A DNA stretch of 64,000 nucleotides from Haloarcula sebkhae (GCF_014647415.1 NZ_BMPD01000009.1:62001-126000); one strand, 5' to 3'; counted from the first letter of the stretch, positions 8,027-17,105 are shown. The notes: generated by a model not told the origin, from the sequence alone. Program-made: numbers and translations.

Positions 8027-9676
8027 ATGCGCGTTAGTCTGGCGGTGGTAGACCGTCTCGTCGCGAACGGTATCGATACCGTCTTCGGAATCCCCGGAAA
8101 GCAGTCCCTCCCGCTGAACGAGGCTATCGGCAATCGAGATGATATCCGCTTTGTCGTGGCACGCCACGAAACTGCGGTTTCACACCAGGCCTGGGGCTAT
8201 GCAGAAACGAGTGGAGAGATAGCAAGCACTGTCGTCGTCCCCGGCCCGGGCGATATGAACGCGATGAACGGCCTGAAAAACGCGCTGAACGACTGCACGC
8301 CGCTGGTGCATTTCGCTATCGAAACGGAGCCGGCGCTCCGGGGTGGTGATGCGATCCACGAAACCCCACCGGACACCTACGACAACGTCGTCAAAGAGAA
8401 CATACTGCTGAAAAATCCCGAAACGACAGCGGCGACGATCGACCGGGCGGTACAGGTCGCTCAAACACCCCCGAAAGGACCAGTCAGGGTCGGGCTTCCC
8501 AAGAACTACCTGCAGATGGACGTCCCGCTTGCCGGTGCAGGCACATCGTCGGCTCCGTCACCCAGCACCGTCCCGGAGCAAGAGGTTTCGACAGCCGCCG
8601 AGCATCTGCTCGCGGCCGAGCGGCCCGTTATTCTGGCCGGCGGTGGTGTGCGAGCGTCGGGTGGGACGGCGGCGCTCCGAAGCCTCGCCGAGCGACTCGA
8701 CGCGCCCGTCGTAACGACGTACAAGGGCAAGGGCGTACTCCCCGAGGATCACGGCCTCAGTGCCGGCGTGCTGGCCGGCAGCGCGAGTCCGGAGCTACTG
8801 GACTGTCTCGCCGATTCTGACGCTGTGCTCGCCGTCGGTTCAGACCTCGACGCACACGGGACACGTGGGTGGTCCGTCGACCTGCCTGAAACGCTCGTTC
8901 ACGTCACCATCGACGCCGATGACCTCGGCACGGGCTACGACCCGACCGTCGGCATCCTCGCAGATGCCGCGGACGCGATGGCGGCGATCGAAAACAGAAT
9001 TGCGGCGGCCGACACTGCTCCAACCCCGAAGGCGGACGGTATCGACCGCGCACAGGCTATCCGTGATGCCACGGCGCGCCGTATCGAACCGCTCGTCGAC
9101 TCGGAACCACCGCTCACCTCCGTCCATGTGCTGCAACTCCTTCGAGACGCACTCCCTTCGGACGCCATCACAGCCGTCGACGCCGGGGGATTCCGCGTCT
9201 GGGCGCTGAACACGTTTGCGGCGCACGGACCACGCAGCTACGTCAACCCCGGGTCGTGGGCGACGATGGGAACGGGACTGCCGTCGGCGATTGGGGCACA
9301 GCTAGCGAACCCGGACACGCCCGTCGTTGCGCTGACTGGTGATGGCGGCCTCATGATGTGCGTTCATGAACTCCATACCGCGGTCGCTGAGGACCTCCCA
9401 ATCACTGTCGCCGTCCTCAACAACGACGATTACGCGATCATCAGCGAGGAGGCCGGGCGCAGCTACGACCTCGACGATCAGGCGTACGGATGGGACAGGA
9501 CGCCGATTGACTTCGAGACTGTCGCTGCCGGGATGGGGATGGAAGCCATGCAAGCCGACACACCGTCAGAAATCCGCACGGCGGTTCGAGAGGCAGTTCA
9601 GACGGACGCGCCGACGCTCGTTGAGGTCAGGACCGACCCGACGGAGCCACAGGCAAGCGAGTGGATGCGCGAGTAG
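8027..9676 (+). CDS. Thiamine diphosphate-dependent enzyme, acetolactate synthase-like
   Basis: This 549-residue protein has the three-domain layout of the acetolactate synthase/benzoylformate decarboxylase superfamily. The N-terminal pyrimidine-binding domain carries the activating Glu (ARHETAVSHQAWGYA). The middle domain (about 185-320) is Rossmann-like (PVILAGGGVRASGG). The C-terminal ThDP site is GDGGLMM ending in NNDDY. The reaction is probably a 2-oxoacid decarboxylation or carboligation, but the substrate is not evident. No ilvN-type regulatory subunit, ilvC or other branched-chain gene is adjacent, which argues against this being the main IlvB. Alternatives are sulfopyruvate or phenylglyoxylate-type decarboxylases. 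Confidence 0.88.
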   Translation: MRVSLAVVDRLVANGIDTVFGIPGKQSLPLNEAIGNRDDIRFVVARHETAVSHQAWGYAETSGEIASTVVVPGPGDMNAMNGLKNALNDCTPLVHFAIETEPALRGGDAIHETPPDTYDNVVKENILLKNPETTAATIDRAVQVAQTPPKGPVRVGLPKNYLQMDVPLAGAGTSSAPSPSTVPEQEVSTAAEHLLAAERPVILAGGGVRASGGTAALRSLAERLDAPVVTTYKGKGVLPEDHGLSAGVLAGSASPELLDCLADSDAVLAVGSDLDAHGTRGWSVDLPETLVHVTIDADDLGTGYDPTVGILADAADAMAAIENRIAAADTAPTPKADGIDRAQAIRDATARRIEPLVDSEPPLTSVHVLQLLRDALPSDAITAVDAGGFRVWALNTFAAHGPRSYVNPGSWATMGTGLPSAIGAQLANPDTPVVALTGDGGLMMCVHELHTAVAEDLPITVAVLNNDDYAIISEEAGRSYDLDDQAYGWDRTPIDFETVAAGMGMEAMQADTPSEIRTAVREAVQTDAPTLVEVRTDPTEPQASEWMRE

Positions 9677-9710
9677 TGGGTTTATCCAGCGGGAACGCCA
9701 AACACAGGTT

Positions 9711-10412
9711 ATGTGTGGCCGCTACAGTTTGTTCTCCCCTCGCGAGGAAATTGAGACGCGGTTCGACGCCGAGTTTGCCTTCGATTACGAGCCCCGATAC
9801 AACGCCGCCCCGAGCCAGGACTTACCGGTCATCACTGGCGAGTCGCCAGGCACAATCCAGCGGATGGAGTGGGGACTGATTCCGACCTGGGCAGACAGCC
9901 GAACGGACCACGGGCACATCAACGCCCGCGCCGAGACGCTGGCGGAGAAACGTTCGTTCGCTGATGCCTACGAGTCCCGGCGCTGTCTGGTTCCCGCTGA
10001 TGGGTTCTACGAGTGGGTCGAGACGAGCGACGGCAAGCAACCGTACCGCGTGGCGCTGCCGGACGACGACCTGTTCGCGATGGCAGGGCTATACGAGCGG
10101 TGGGAGCCGCCACAGCGCCAGACCGGGCTGGGCGAGTTCGGCGCAAGCGGCGGCGATTCGGGCGACGAAGACGATACCGTCGAGTCGTTCACGATTGTGA
10201 CGACCGAACCGAACGAGGCCGTCGCCGACCTCCATCACCGGATGGCCGTCATTCTGGACCCATCAGAGGAGTCGACGTGGCTCCAGGGTAGCGCTGACGA
10301 TGTGTCGGCGCTGCTAGACCCGTTCGACGGACCTATGCAGACCTATCCGGTTTCGTCAGCGGTCAACAGCCCTGCTAATGACTCGCCAGAACTCATCGAA
10401 CCGGTCGGGTAG
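9711..10412 (+). CDS. SOS response-associated peptidase-fold protein (HMCES/YedK)
   Basis: This 233-residue protein protects abasic sites in single-stranded DNA by crosslinking to them through its N-terminal Cys. The start ATG at 9711 places Cys2 exactly after the initiator Met (MCGRYS), which the chemistry requires. The asparagine of YNAAPSQ, the glutamate of FYEW and the histidines of HHRM, the other active-site residues, are all present. RCLVPADGFYEW and AGLYERW are family signatures. The frame is open well upstream (from 9366), but that part overlaps the preceding gene and is not coding. A low-complexity Gly/Asp insert lies around residues 143-157. Confidence 0.95.
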   Translation: MCGRYSLFSPREEIETRFDAEFAFDYEPRYNAAPSQDLPVITGESPGTIQRMEWGLIPTWADSRTDHGHINARAETLAEKRSFADAYESRRCLVPADGFYEWVETSDGKQPYRVALPDDDLFAMAGLYERWEPPQRQTGLGEFGASGGDSGDEDDTVESFTIVTTEPNEAVADLHHRMAVILDPSEESTWLQGSADDVSALLDPFDGPMQTYPVSSAVNSPANDSPELIEPVG

Positions 10413-10420
10413 CGACGGCG

Positions 10421-10546
10421 TTACTCGCTCGGCGTGTTCTGTCGCTTGAACTGGTGCAGCATTTTCCAGAGCGTGTCTTCCTCGACCTGATCTTCGGCGG
10501 CGGATAGCTGTCGGTACAGCCCCTCAGAGACGGTAATCTCAGGCAT
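10421..10546 (-). CDS. Small antitoxin-like haloarchaeal protein
   Basis: This is a 41-residue protein. The start at 10546 gives MPEITVSEGLYRQLSAAE, which resembles the short beta strand plus helix opening (ITVSEELYxxL) of VapB-like or haloarchaeal RHH antitoxin families. No toxin gene is adjacent. The rest is a single amphipathic helix (LWKMLHQFKRQ). It is convergent with the HMCES gene and divergent from cysteine synthase. The frame remains open upstream, but those residues are basic and Cys-rich, unlike local proteins. Confidence 0.55.
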   Translation of the reverse strand: MPEITVSEGLYRQLSAAEDQVEEDTLWKMLHQFKRQNTPSE

Positions 10547-10665
10547 TACTGAGACGATCGGATGGAGACAACATAAGCTTCTGGAGACTCGGAACCGAGT
10601 GAATGTATTCGACCCGCAGTATTCGGGGAACTCTGTTACGGGGATCAATCGTCTTCTCCCGGTGT

Positions 10666-11592
10666 ATGCAGTCGTATGCCCAGCGAGATGACGGTACTGT
10701 CGCGTCCAGTGTGACTGCGCTCATCGGCGACACGCCGTTGGTCTGTCTCGACAGCTTTGCGGACAATCTGCTCGGCAAGGTCGAAGCGGCGAACCCCTAC
10801 TCGGTGAAGGACCGCATCGCGCTGTACATGGTCGACGCGGCTGCCGAGTCCGGTGACCTCCCCGATGACGGAACGGTCGTCGAAGCGACCAGTGGTAACA
10901 CCGGCATCGGGCTGGCCGCCGTCTGCGCCGCGCGAGGGTACGACTGCGTGCTGACAATGCCCGAATCGATGAGCGAGGAGCGCCGGCAGTTGCTCTCGGG
11001 GCTCGGTACGGACCTCGAACTCACACCGGCCGATGGCGGGATGAGCGGCGCAATCGAACGCGCGAACGAACTCGCGGACGCACCGGGCACCGTTCGCGCT
11101 CGGCAGTTCGAGAACGAGGCGAACCCGCGAGCACACCGCGAAACGACGGGTCCGGAGATCTGGAACGACACCGACGGCGATGTAGACGCCGTCGTCGCCG
11201 GCGTCGGGACCGGCGGCACAATCACCGGCATCTCGGAGTACATCGAGGAGGAGGTCGGCGCGAACCTCACCTCCGTTGCTGTTGAGCCGGAACAGTCCAA
11301 ACTGCTCTCGGCGGACGAGCCCGATAGCCACGATATCCAGGGCATCGGTCCCGGGTTCGTTCCGGACATTCTCCGACGTGACCTTATCGACGAGGTGCGG
11401 ACTGCGAGCAAAGCGGAATCTACCGACGCGACCCACCAACTCGCCAGCGAGGAGGGCATCATGGTCGGCATCTCCTCGGGTGCGGCGCTCCACGCGGCGA
11501 CAGAGTACGCTACCGAGAACCCTGACGAGACGGTGGTCGCCGTCCTGCCGGACACCGGCGAGCGATATCTCTCGACGGATCTCTGGGAATAA
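10666..11592 (+). CDS. cysK: Cysteine synthase (O-acetylserine sulfhydrylase, PLP-dependent)
   Basis: This 308-residue fold-type II PLP enzyme makes cysteine from an activated serine and sulfide. The Schiff-base lysine is in NPYSVKDR, the substrate loop is TSGNTG, and the PLP phosphate is held by GVGTGGT. ISSGAA supplies the residue near the pyridine nitrogen. The start at 10666 (MQSYAQRDDG) is preferred over 10603 because the extra residues are basic and unlike the family. No cysE or serine acetyltransferase is nearby. Discrimination from cystathionine beta-synthase-type enzymes is not absolute from sequence alone. Confidence 0.92.
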   Translation: MQSYAQRDDGTVASSVTALIGDTPLVCLDSFADNLLGKVEAANPYSVKDRIALYMVDAAAESGDLPDDGTVVEATSGNTGIGLAAVCAARGYDCVLTMPESMSEERRQLLSGLGTDLELTPADGGMSGAIERANELADAPGTVRARQFENEANPRAHRETTGPEIWNDTDGDVDAVVAGVGTGGTITGISEYIEEEVGANLTSVAVEPEQSKLLSADEPDSHDIQGIGPGFVPDILRRDLIDEVRTASKAESTDATHQLASEEGIMVGISSGAALHAATEYATENPDETVVAVLPDTGERYLSTDLWE

Positions 11593-11627
11593 GCGAAACC
11601 GTAGTTGCGCGGCGGAGAAAACAGCCC

Positions 11628-12239
11628 TCAGGCGACTCGGCCGAACGCTAGCGTGCCGCTGATGCTCTCGATGTAGGCTTCGACGACCTGCCCCTCGCGC
11701 GCTCCGGAGACGAAGATGGTGTACTTGCCTTTTTCCGCAACGCCGTCGCCCTCGCGGCCGGTGCCGGTGATCTTGACCTCGTAGGTCTCGCCCTCTTCGA
11801 GCGTCGGTCGGTCCTGCTGCGTGTTCGAACTCGCACCCTTGGCGACCGGGCGGAACGCACCACAGGCCTGACAGCGCAGCATGTCGACGCCGTCCTCGTT
11901 TTTGAGGACGGTGTCGGGCAGGCCACACTCGGAACAGGTGACGTACTCGGCGATGTACGCGTCAATAGCGGCCTCGAAATCGCTGGTGTCGAACGAGCCG
12001 TTGTAGCGGGCTTCGCCGCCATCGAACTGGCCGTTGGTCCCGAACTCGCGCTGAATGGCCCGGTGGAGGTGCTGTGCGTCCCGCGAGACCGCATCGGCAA
12101 TTGTCTCTAAGTTCGTCAGGCGTGTGAACGCCCCGTCTGTCTGGCCTTCCGGGTCCGGAATCGAGAGCCGTTCACCCGCCTCCCGAGGCTGGTCTGGTAG
12201 CACGTCGTACGCACGCTGTAGAGCGGACTCGTAGTTCAT
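11628..12239 (-). CDS. Translation initiation factor aIF2 beta subunit with TRAM domain
   Basis: This 203-residue protein is the beta subunit of the archaeal heterotrimeric aIF2 that brings initiator tRNA to the ribosome. The N-terminal alpha/beta domain is typical (RLSIPDPEGQTDGAFTRLTN). The zinc ribbon CSECGLPDT...CQACGA is in the middle. The C-terminal 60 residues form a TRAM RNA-binding domain (EVKITGTGREGDGVAEKGKYTIFV), a fusion seen in haloarchaeal aIF2-beta proteins. It converges on cysteine synthase with a 35-base gap. Confidence 0.93.
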   Translation of the reverse strand: MNYESALQRAYDVLPDQPREAGERLSIPDPEGQTDGAFTRLTNLETIADAVSRDAQHLHRAIQREFGTNGQFDGGEARYNGSFDTSDFEAAIDAYIAEYVTCSECGLPDTVLKNEDGVDMLRCQACGAFRPVAKGASSNTQQDRPTLEEGETYEVKITGTGREGDGVAEKGKYTIFVSGAREGQVVEAYIESISGTLAFGRVA

Positions 12240-12305
12240 ACATTTTAGACGGTGCTGGCACGTAAATGGATTCCGTCACATCTGTGACTAACTACTGTCC
12301 AATGA

Positions 12306-12313
12306 TATTAATA
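12306..12313 (+). promoter_or_regulatory. TATA box for the wHTH/DICT gene pair
   Basis: TATTAATA is centred 28 bases before the ATG at 12337. This suits a leaderless transcript that probably continues through the DICT gene ten bases downstream of the first stop. Confidence 0.5.
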
Positions 12314-12336
12314 CCGAGAGTGGATAATTAATTGAC

Positions 12337-12717
12337 ATGGATCAGCACGAACAGCCTGTGGAGACGCCGGGACTCTCGTCCGAGCGACTCGATACGCTAT
12401 TACGAGTGCTGGCAGCCGAGCCCCGGCGGATGATATACACGTACCTTGCCGAACACGACTCGGCCTCAATCTCGGAACTCACTGACGTGGTCGTGGGCTG
12501 GTCAAGTGCGCGTGGCCGAAACACCGATGCCTGCAACTGGGACGATACCCGCACTGCGCTCCACCACCGTCACCTTCCCGTTCTCGATGACGCTGGCATC
12601 GTTACCTACGATGCTGACCAGCAGACCGTGACGCTGGCCTCGCTGTCGCCATCTACGGCCGAGGTTCTGGCGACGATAACCGATCTGGATACCGCCGAGA
12701 CAGACCACGAGGACTGA
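12337..12717 (+). CDS. Haloarchaeal winged-helix protein (DUF7344-like)
   Basis: This 126-residue acidic protein has a predicted wHTH fold. The opening helix LDTLLRVLAAEPRRMIYTYLAE, the second helix SISELTDVVV and the recognition segment TRTALHHRHLPVLDDAGIVTYD follow the pattern of the haloarchaeal DUF7344 regulators. The conserved LHHxHLPxLxxxGxxxYD stretch is the strongest clue. Only ten bases separate it from the downstream DICT-domain gene, so they are probably one operon. The DNA target is unknown. Confidence 0.78.
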   Translation: MDQHEQPVETPGLSSERLDTLLRVLAAEPRRMIYTYLAEHDSASISELTDVVVGWSSARGRNTDACNWDDTRTALHHRHLPVLDDAGIVTYDADQQTVTLASLSPSTAEVLATITDLDTAETDHED

Positions 12718-12727
12718 TCGTGGGCCA

Positions 12728-13447
12728 ATGACAGTTCGTACCCTCCTCCGGCGCTTCGAGGACTCGGACGTGGCGATAACTGTGTACGGTCCGCCCACAA
12801 CGAAGACTGTGGGCGAGCGGCTGGCAACTCAGGGGATCGACGCCACCTGGCGGAAACTCCCGACCGGACACCAGAACGCGTTTGCCGTCATCCGTCGGGA
12901 CGGTGTGTTCGCCGAGGCAGTCCCGCTCACAGCGATGGAGACGTTCCTGTGCGATCCGATGGCTGGTATTGGCGACAGCGGAACCCCTGACAGTGACCCG
13001 GGCAGACAGCTTCTTCACTCGGCGCTCGCGAACACGCTCCTGTCATCGCTCACGCCGGCACAATTGCTCGCAACGTCCCACGAGTTCGAGGATAGAGCGT
13101 ACCGCGTCGGGGCGGGAACCCTTCGAGTGAGCTTCCAGTCACTGTCGATATTCCGCTCGCAGCGCGCCCGATACGAGTCGCTTAGCAGCGACACGGACCT
13201 CGACATCAACGTGTACGGACAGGGCGACTGGGAGCCGCCGGCGATTCCCGGAATCTCGTTCCATCCGCTCACAGGCTCCGCACTCGAACAGGTGTGGTTG
13301 CTGGCGTTCGACGCTGACGGTGACGACCAGAACAAGTGTGCGCTCGTCGCCGAGGAAACCGAGGACGGAGCGTTTCGGGGCGTCTGGACGTACAACCCAC
13401 GGCTGGTCGACGAGATCATGGCGGCGGTTGTGGCTGTCGACGAGTAG
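12728..13447 (+). CDS. DICT sensory domain protein
   Basis: This 239-residue soluble protein has no membrane span. The N-terminal segment TLLRRFEDSDVAITVYGPP and the central FAVIRRDGVFAEAVPLTAMETFL match the DICT sensory domain. That domain is associated with diguanylate/GAF or phytochrome-like systems in bacteria and with wHTH regulators in haloarchaea. The C-terminal half (FQSLSIFRSQRARYESL...DINVYGQGDW) looks like the second lobe. It is encoded in an operon with the upstream wHTH protein, so a sensor/regulator pair is likely. The ligand is unknown. Confidence 0.72.
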   Translation: MTVRTLLRRFEDSDVAITVYGPPTTKTVGERLATQGIDATWRKLPTGHQNAFAVIRRDGVFAEAVPLTAMETFLCDPMAGIGDSGTPDSDPGRQLLHSALANTLLSSLTPAQLLATSHEFEDRAYRVGAGTLRVSFQSLSIFRSQRARYESLSSDTDLDINVYGQGDWEPPAIPGISFHPLTGSALEQVWLLAFDADGDDQNKCALVAEETEDGAFRGVWTYNPRLVDEIMAAVVAVDE

Positions 13448-13487
13448 CAGCCGACGACGAGCCGCCCAGAAACACACACAGCGGATG

Positions 13488-14615
13488 CTATGCCGGACAC
13501 GAAAGCGGGATTCGAAGTCCCCCGCCGTCGCGCTCGATAGTCGTTCCGAAGGGCCGAGAGCGTTCTCGTACTGTCTTACGAAGCCACTCAGCCACCGCGT
13601 CGTCGGCGTATCTGACCTGTGTATACGCGTTCTCGACCGGCGTGAGTTCGAGCGCGGCCAGCCGCCCGTCTTCGATGTGCAGTTCGAACAGGAAACTCCG
13701 GTCGTTGTGGTAACCGTCCTTGATCGCATAGTCGTCGACGAAATTACCGGTGTCGTACATGATGGGACGACCGCGGTACACCTCGATACCCTGGACGACG
13801 TGGGCGCTGTGGCCATGGACCACGTCCGCACCATTGTCCACCAGCCAGCGGGCGAATGCCTGCTGTGTCTCGCTGGGCTCGGTCACCCAGTTCGGCCCCC
13901 AGTGGACGGTGACGACGAGCAGGTCCGGGTCGGCGTCGCGGGCCGCTGCCAGCGCGTCCCCGACGCGGCGGCGAGTCAGCGGGTGGTTCGGGTCCAGCGG
14001 CGCGTAGGCCGTGCCGGGGCTGTCGCCGTCAGCGGCGTAGCTGGGCGACTGATCGGTGACTGCGACAACGGCGACCGAGAGGTCGGCGATGTCGACGACC
14101 GCTGGCTCGAACGCTCTCTCTCTATCGACGCCGGCCCCGGCCGAGGCGATGCCAGCGTCGGCAAGGTGGGCCGGCGTGTCCGTGAGTGCCACCGGTCCGA
14201 AATCGAGCAGGTGGTTGTTCGCCAGTCCAGCACAGGAGACGCCGGCGCGGTCTAGTGCGGCCACTGCCCATTCCGGGCTCGCTCGGAAGTGGAACGTCCG
14301 GCCGGGCCGTGGTTCGCCGCGGTCCGAAACACAGCATTCGAGGTTCGTCACCAGCCCGTCGAGTGACTGGAGTCGGCCGAGCATCGACCCCCAGACGGCA
14401 GTCGGTCCGTCGGAGTCATCGTGCCAACGTTCGTCGACGCTCCGGCCCAGCATCACGTCGCCGACGAACCCGATGCGTAGCGACGCGTCTGTCGGGACCG
14501 ACGGCGGACACGACACGTCTGCATCGCCGGCAGCACCCAGACAGCCCGAAACTGCGGTGAGGCTTCCGAGAGCGGGGCCGCCGCTGGCGAGGACGGTTCG
14601 GCGAGTCGGAGCCAC
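13488..14615 (-). CDS. CapA-like metallophosphatase-fold lipoprotein
   Basis: This Tat-exported lipoprotein belongs to the CapA/poly-gamma-glutamate biosynthesis family, a calcineurin-like phosphoesterase fold outside the membrane. With a GTG start at 14615 it begins MAPTRRTVLASGG and has a lipobox ending at Cys25 (AVSGC). Metal-site motifs follow in order: GDVMLGRSVD, NLECCVSD, ANNHLLDFG, HWGPNW and HGHSAHVVQG. An ATG at 14696 is also in frame, but it lies upstream of a TTTATA box (14660-14666) and would bury the Tat signal. No polyglutamate ligase genes are near, so the true substrate is open. Confidence 0.85.
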   Translation of the reverse strand: MAPTRRTVLASGGPALGSLTAVSGCLGAAGDADVSCPPSVPTDASLRIGFVGDVMLGRSVDERWHDDSDGPTAVWGSMLGRLQSLDGLVTNLECCVSDRGEPRPGRTFHFRASPEWAVAALDRAGVSCAGLANNHLLDFGPVALTDTPAHLADAGIASAGAGVDRERAFEPAVVDIADLSVAVVAVTDQSPSYAADGDSPGTAYAPLDPNHPLTRRRVGDALAAARDADPDLLVVTVHWGPNWVTEPSETQQAFARWLVDNGADVVHGHSAHVVQGIEVYRGRPIMYDTGNFVDDYAIKDGYHNDRSFLFELHIEDGRLAALELTPVENAYTQVRYADDAVAEWLRKTVRERSRPFGTTIERDGGGLRIPLSCPA

Positions 14616-14736
14616 AGTAGGTTCACTGTCGACTGCGACCGTCTTGAATTTCGGTGCCGTATAAAGCCATTCGGGGTGTGTCGTATCGAGACACACTCTA
14701 GCTGGTTACTTTTGGTTACCTCCACTCTTTCAAGGT

Positions 14737-15108
14737 ATGTCAAGCGATACTCCGCGTGACTACGGCGCGGACGAAGAGTGTACGACCACGGAGTCGTTCG
14801 CCGATCACGGCCTCGACGACGGCAGCGTCCTCATTAGCCGGACGTACAACCGAATCGCGGCGGACGGCGAACCGGCGTTCGAACCGACGCCGGAGTTCTT
14901 CGACACGCTGGAGGCGGCGTTCATCTGGGCCTACATCGGGTCGATTGACGAACCCGGCGTTCCGCCACACGTCGAAGCGGCTATCGAAGACGCGCGGGAG
15001 TTCACGCGCCAGAAGTTCGCTGACAACTCTGACCCGGACCTCCGAACAAACGTGATTCCGACGTTCTACCAGCAGGTCGCTGGCTTCCACTGCGCCTACC
15101 GGGACTGA
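14737..15108 (+). CDS. Haloarchaeal hypothetical protein
   Basis: This 123-residue acidic soluble protein is not recognised. It contains one hydrophobic helix-like stretch (FDTLEAAFIWAYIGSI) but no true membrane span, and ends with an aromatic, conserved-looking segment (VIPTFYQQVAGFHCAYRD). The opposite strand is open over the same interval, but only this frame gives the acidic composition typical of the window. It converges on the flavoprotein gene with a 36-base gap. Confidence 0.72.
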   Translation: MSSDTPRDYGADEECTTTESFADHGLDDGSVLISRTYNRIAADGEPAFEPTPEFFDTLEAAFIWAYIGSIDEPGVPPHVEAAIEDAREFTRQKFADNSDPDLRTNVIPTFYQQVAGFHCAYRD

Positions 15109-15144
15109 CAAAACAACTGCGGGCAGGCCGCGTTGCAGACCGGT

Positions 15145-16971
15145 CTATTCGAGGTGGTGGTAGTCGAGTTCGTACCCCACGTCGACTGCCTCACTGACTT
15201 CCTCGCTCGGCTCGGCGACGCCGCGGGTCGTCAGTTCGAGTCCGGTGTCACCCTGGGCCACGAGGATGTTCCGCCGCCACTCAGGGTCCACGTCGGGCGC
15301 GTCGGTGCGGTAGTGTGCGCCACGGGACTCGTCGCGCTCGCGTGCGCCCAGCAGCAAGGCCTCGGCGACTGTAAGACTGAACGAGAGGTCGACGGCGAGT
15401 TCGAACGACAAGCTGGTCCGGTCGCCGTCGACGCCGATGTTCCCCCTCCGCTCGCGGAGGTCCCGGAGTTCGGCGAGTCCGGTCGACAGCGAGTCCTCGT
15501 TGCGGAGAATACCGGCGTGCTCCCACAGCAGGTCGCCCAGATCCGCAAGGAGCTCTTCGGGCGTCTCGTCGCCGTCCGAGGCTTCCAGTTCCCGCAGCGA
15601 TCGGAACTCACGCTCGGCGATCGTGCGTTGCCGGTCTGGCAGCGCACCGTCGCGCTCGCCGCTCGTCACCTGCGTTGCGACGTGGTCGCCGACGAGCGCG
15701 CCGATGGCGACCGTCTCCGCGAGCGAGTTCCCGCCGAGCCGGTTCGCGCCGTGCACGCCTGCGACCGTCTCGCCGACGGCATAGAGCCCACCGACGCCGG
15801 TTTCGCCGGTCTCGAAGTCGATGTCGACCCCGCCCATCGAGTAGTGGGCCGTCGGTGCGACTTCCATCGGCTTCTCCGTGATGTCGACGCCGAGGTCCAT
15901 GAACCGCTCGTACATCCGCGGGAGCCGCGATTTGATGTACTCGTCGTCGCGATGGGAGATGTCCAGATAGACGCCGCCGTTCTCGGTGCCGCGGCCCTCA
16001 CGGAGTTCCTGTGCGATGGCTCGGGCCACCACGTCCCGCGCGTCGAGTTCCATCTGGTCCGGCGAGTACTCTTCCATGAACCGCTCGCCATCGGCGTTGA
16101 GCAGCCGTCCGCCTTCGCCGCGGACTGCTTCAGTGACGAGTCGGCCGTCCCAGTCCTCGCCGTAGCGGTCGCCGACCATTCCTGTCGGGTGGAACTGCAC
16201 GAACTCCATGTCCATCAGCGACGCGCCGGCTTGGAGTGCCAGCGCCGGACCGTCGCCGTTGTTCTCCTCATCACGCGAGGAGTGGCGGTTGTACAGGGCG
16301 GAGGAGCCACCCGCTGCCAGAACCACGTGGTCCGACTCGAAGAGGATGAACTCGCCGCTCTCCATGTCGTAGCCGGCCGCCCCGTACACGCGGTCGCCGT
16401 CGGAGAGCAGGCGGGTAATCATCACGTTGTCGCGGTAGGGAATCCCGAGGCTCTGGGCCTTGTCGACGAGGGTATCCAGCATCGCCTCCCCCGTTCGGTC
16501 GCCGACGAAGCACGTCCGGCGGAACGACTGCGCGCCGAAGTACCGCTGATTGATCTTCCCGTCTTCGGTCCGGTCGAAGGGCATCCCCCACTCGTCGAGT
16601 TCCCGGATGCGGTCGGGCATATGTTTGGCCGTTAGCTCGACCGCTTTCGGGTCGTTGATGAAGTGCCCCTCGTCCAGCGTATCGGCGGCGTGAATCGTCC
16701 AGTCGTCCTCAGGATCGAGCGACCCCAGCGAGGCATTAATGCCGCCGGCTGCCCACGTCGTGTGCGCATCGCCGTGGTCGCGCTTGCCGATGACCAGCGG
16801 CTCAACGCCGTTTTCGGCGAGTCCGATTGCGACCCGCGCCCCGGCAGCGCCAGCGCCGACGACCAGCACTGGGACCGACACCGTCTCGTAGTCGACCGCC
16901 GGGCCCGCGTCGCTTGCCCGACCGTCGACAGCTTGCTCGCCGTCAGCGGATGGCTTCTGTGGTGTCATCAT
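15145..16971 (-). CDS. Stand-alone SdhA/FrdA/L-aspartate oxidase-like flavoprotein
   Basis: This 608-residue FAD protein is of the succinate dehydrogenase/fumarate reductase flavoprotein superfamily. A Rossmann motif GAGAAGARVAIGLAE lies near residue 39 and TTWAAGGINASLG forms the FAD-binding loop. QFHPTGM, EAVRGEGG, HYSMGG and GANRLGGNSLAE carry the dicarboxylate site residues. The C-terminal helical domain is present. No iron-sulfur, cytochrome or anchor subunit genes are adjacent, and no nadA or nadC, so it is either an L-aspartate oxidase located away from its pathway or an orphan fumarate reductase-like enzyme. An N-terminal tail of about 30 residues precedes the fold. A TATA-like box sits 20-29 bases before the start. 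Confidence 0.85.
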   Translation of the reverse strand: MMTPQKPSADGEQAVDGRASDAGPAVDYETVSVPVLVVGAGAAGARVAIGLAENGVEPLVIGKRDHGDAHTTWAAGGINASLGSLDPEDDWTIHAADTLDEGHFINDPKAVELTAKHMPDRIRELDEWGMPFDRTEDGKINQRYFGAQSFRRTCFVGDRTGEAMLDTLVDKAQSLGIPYRDNVMITRLLSDGDRVYGAAGYDMESGEFILFESDHVVLAAGGSSALYNRHSSRDEENNGDGPALALQAGASLMDMEFVQFHPTGMVGDRYGEDWDGRLVTEAVRGEGGRLLNADGERFMEEYSPDQMELDARDVVARAIAQELREGRGTENGGVYLDISHRDDEYIKSRLPRMYERFMDLGVDITEKPMEVAPTAHYSMGGVDIDFETGETGVGGLYAVGETVAGVHGANRLGGNSLAETVAIGALVGDHVATQVTSGERDGALPDRQRTIAEREFRSLRELEASDGDETPEELLADLGDLLWEHAGILRNEDSLSTGLAELRDLRERRGNIGVDGDRTSLSFELAVDLSFSLTVAEALLLGARERDESRGAHYRTDAPDVDPEWRRNILVAQGDTGLELTTRGVAEPSEEVSEAVDVGYELDYHHLE

Positions 16972-16990
16972 CTGAAGTAGGGGCTGTGGA

Positions 16991-17000
16991 CTTATTAGGG
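16991..17000 (-). promoter_or_regulatory. TATA-like box of the flavoprotein gene
   Basis: Read on the minus strand this is CCCTAATAAG, 20-29 bases before the ATG at 16971. The spacing suits a leaderless haloarchaeal transcript. Confidence 0.45.
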
Positions 17001-17105
17001 CTTCGCGCGCACGCGCACGCGGACCCCGAGCGACTTTCAGACGTGGTCAGAAGACGACTTCCAGATGTAGTCACCGACTCGCTACTGCAGGCGACTCGGA
17101 GCCGA

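Noticed and set aside
10645-11928. A 427-codon minus-strand frame spanning cysteine synthase and part of aIF2-beta
   Set aside because: It overlaps two convincing genes, and its Arg/Gly-rich product fits no family.
14740-15111. A 123-codon minus-strand frame exactly opposite the hypothetical gene at 14737
   Set aside because: The plus-strand product is acidic with a normal ATG and fits the local proteome; the antisense product is Arg/Val-rich.
15133-16635. A 500-codon plus-strand frame over the flavoprotein gene
   Set aside because: Fully antisense to a recognised FAD protein; composition is Arg/Val/His-rich and has no domain.
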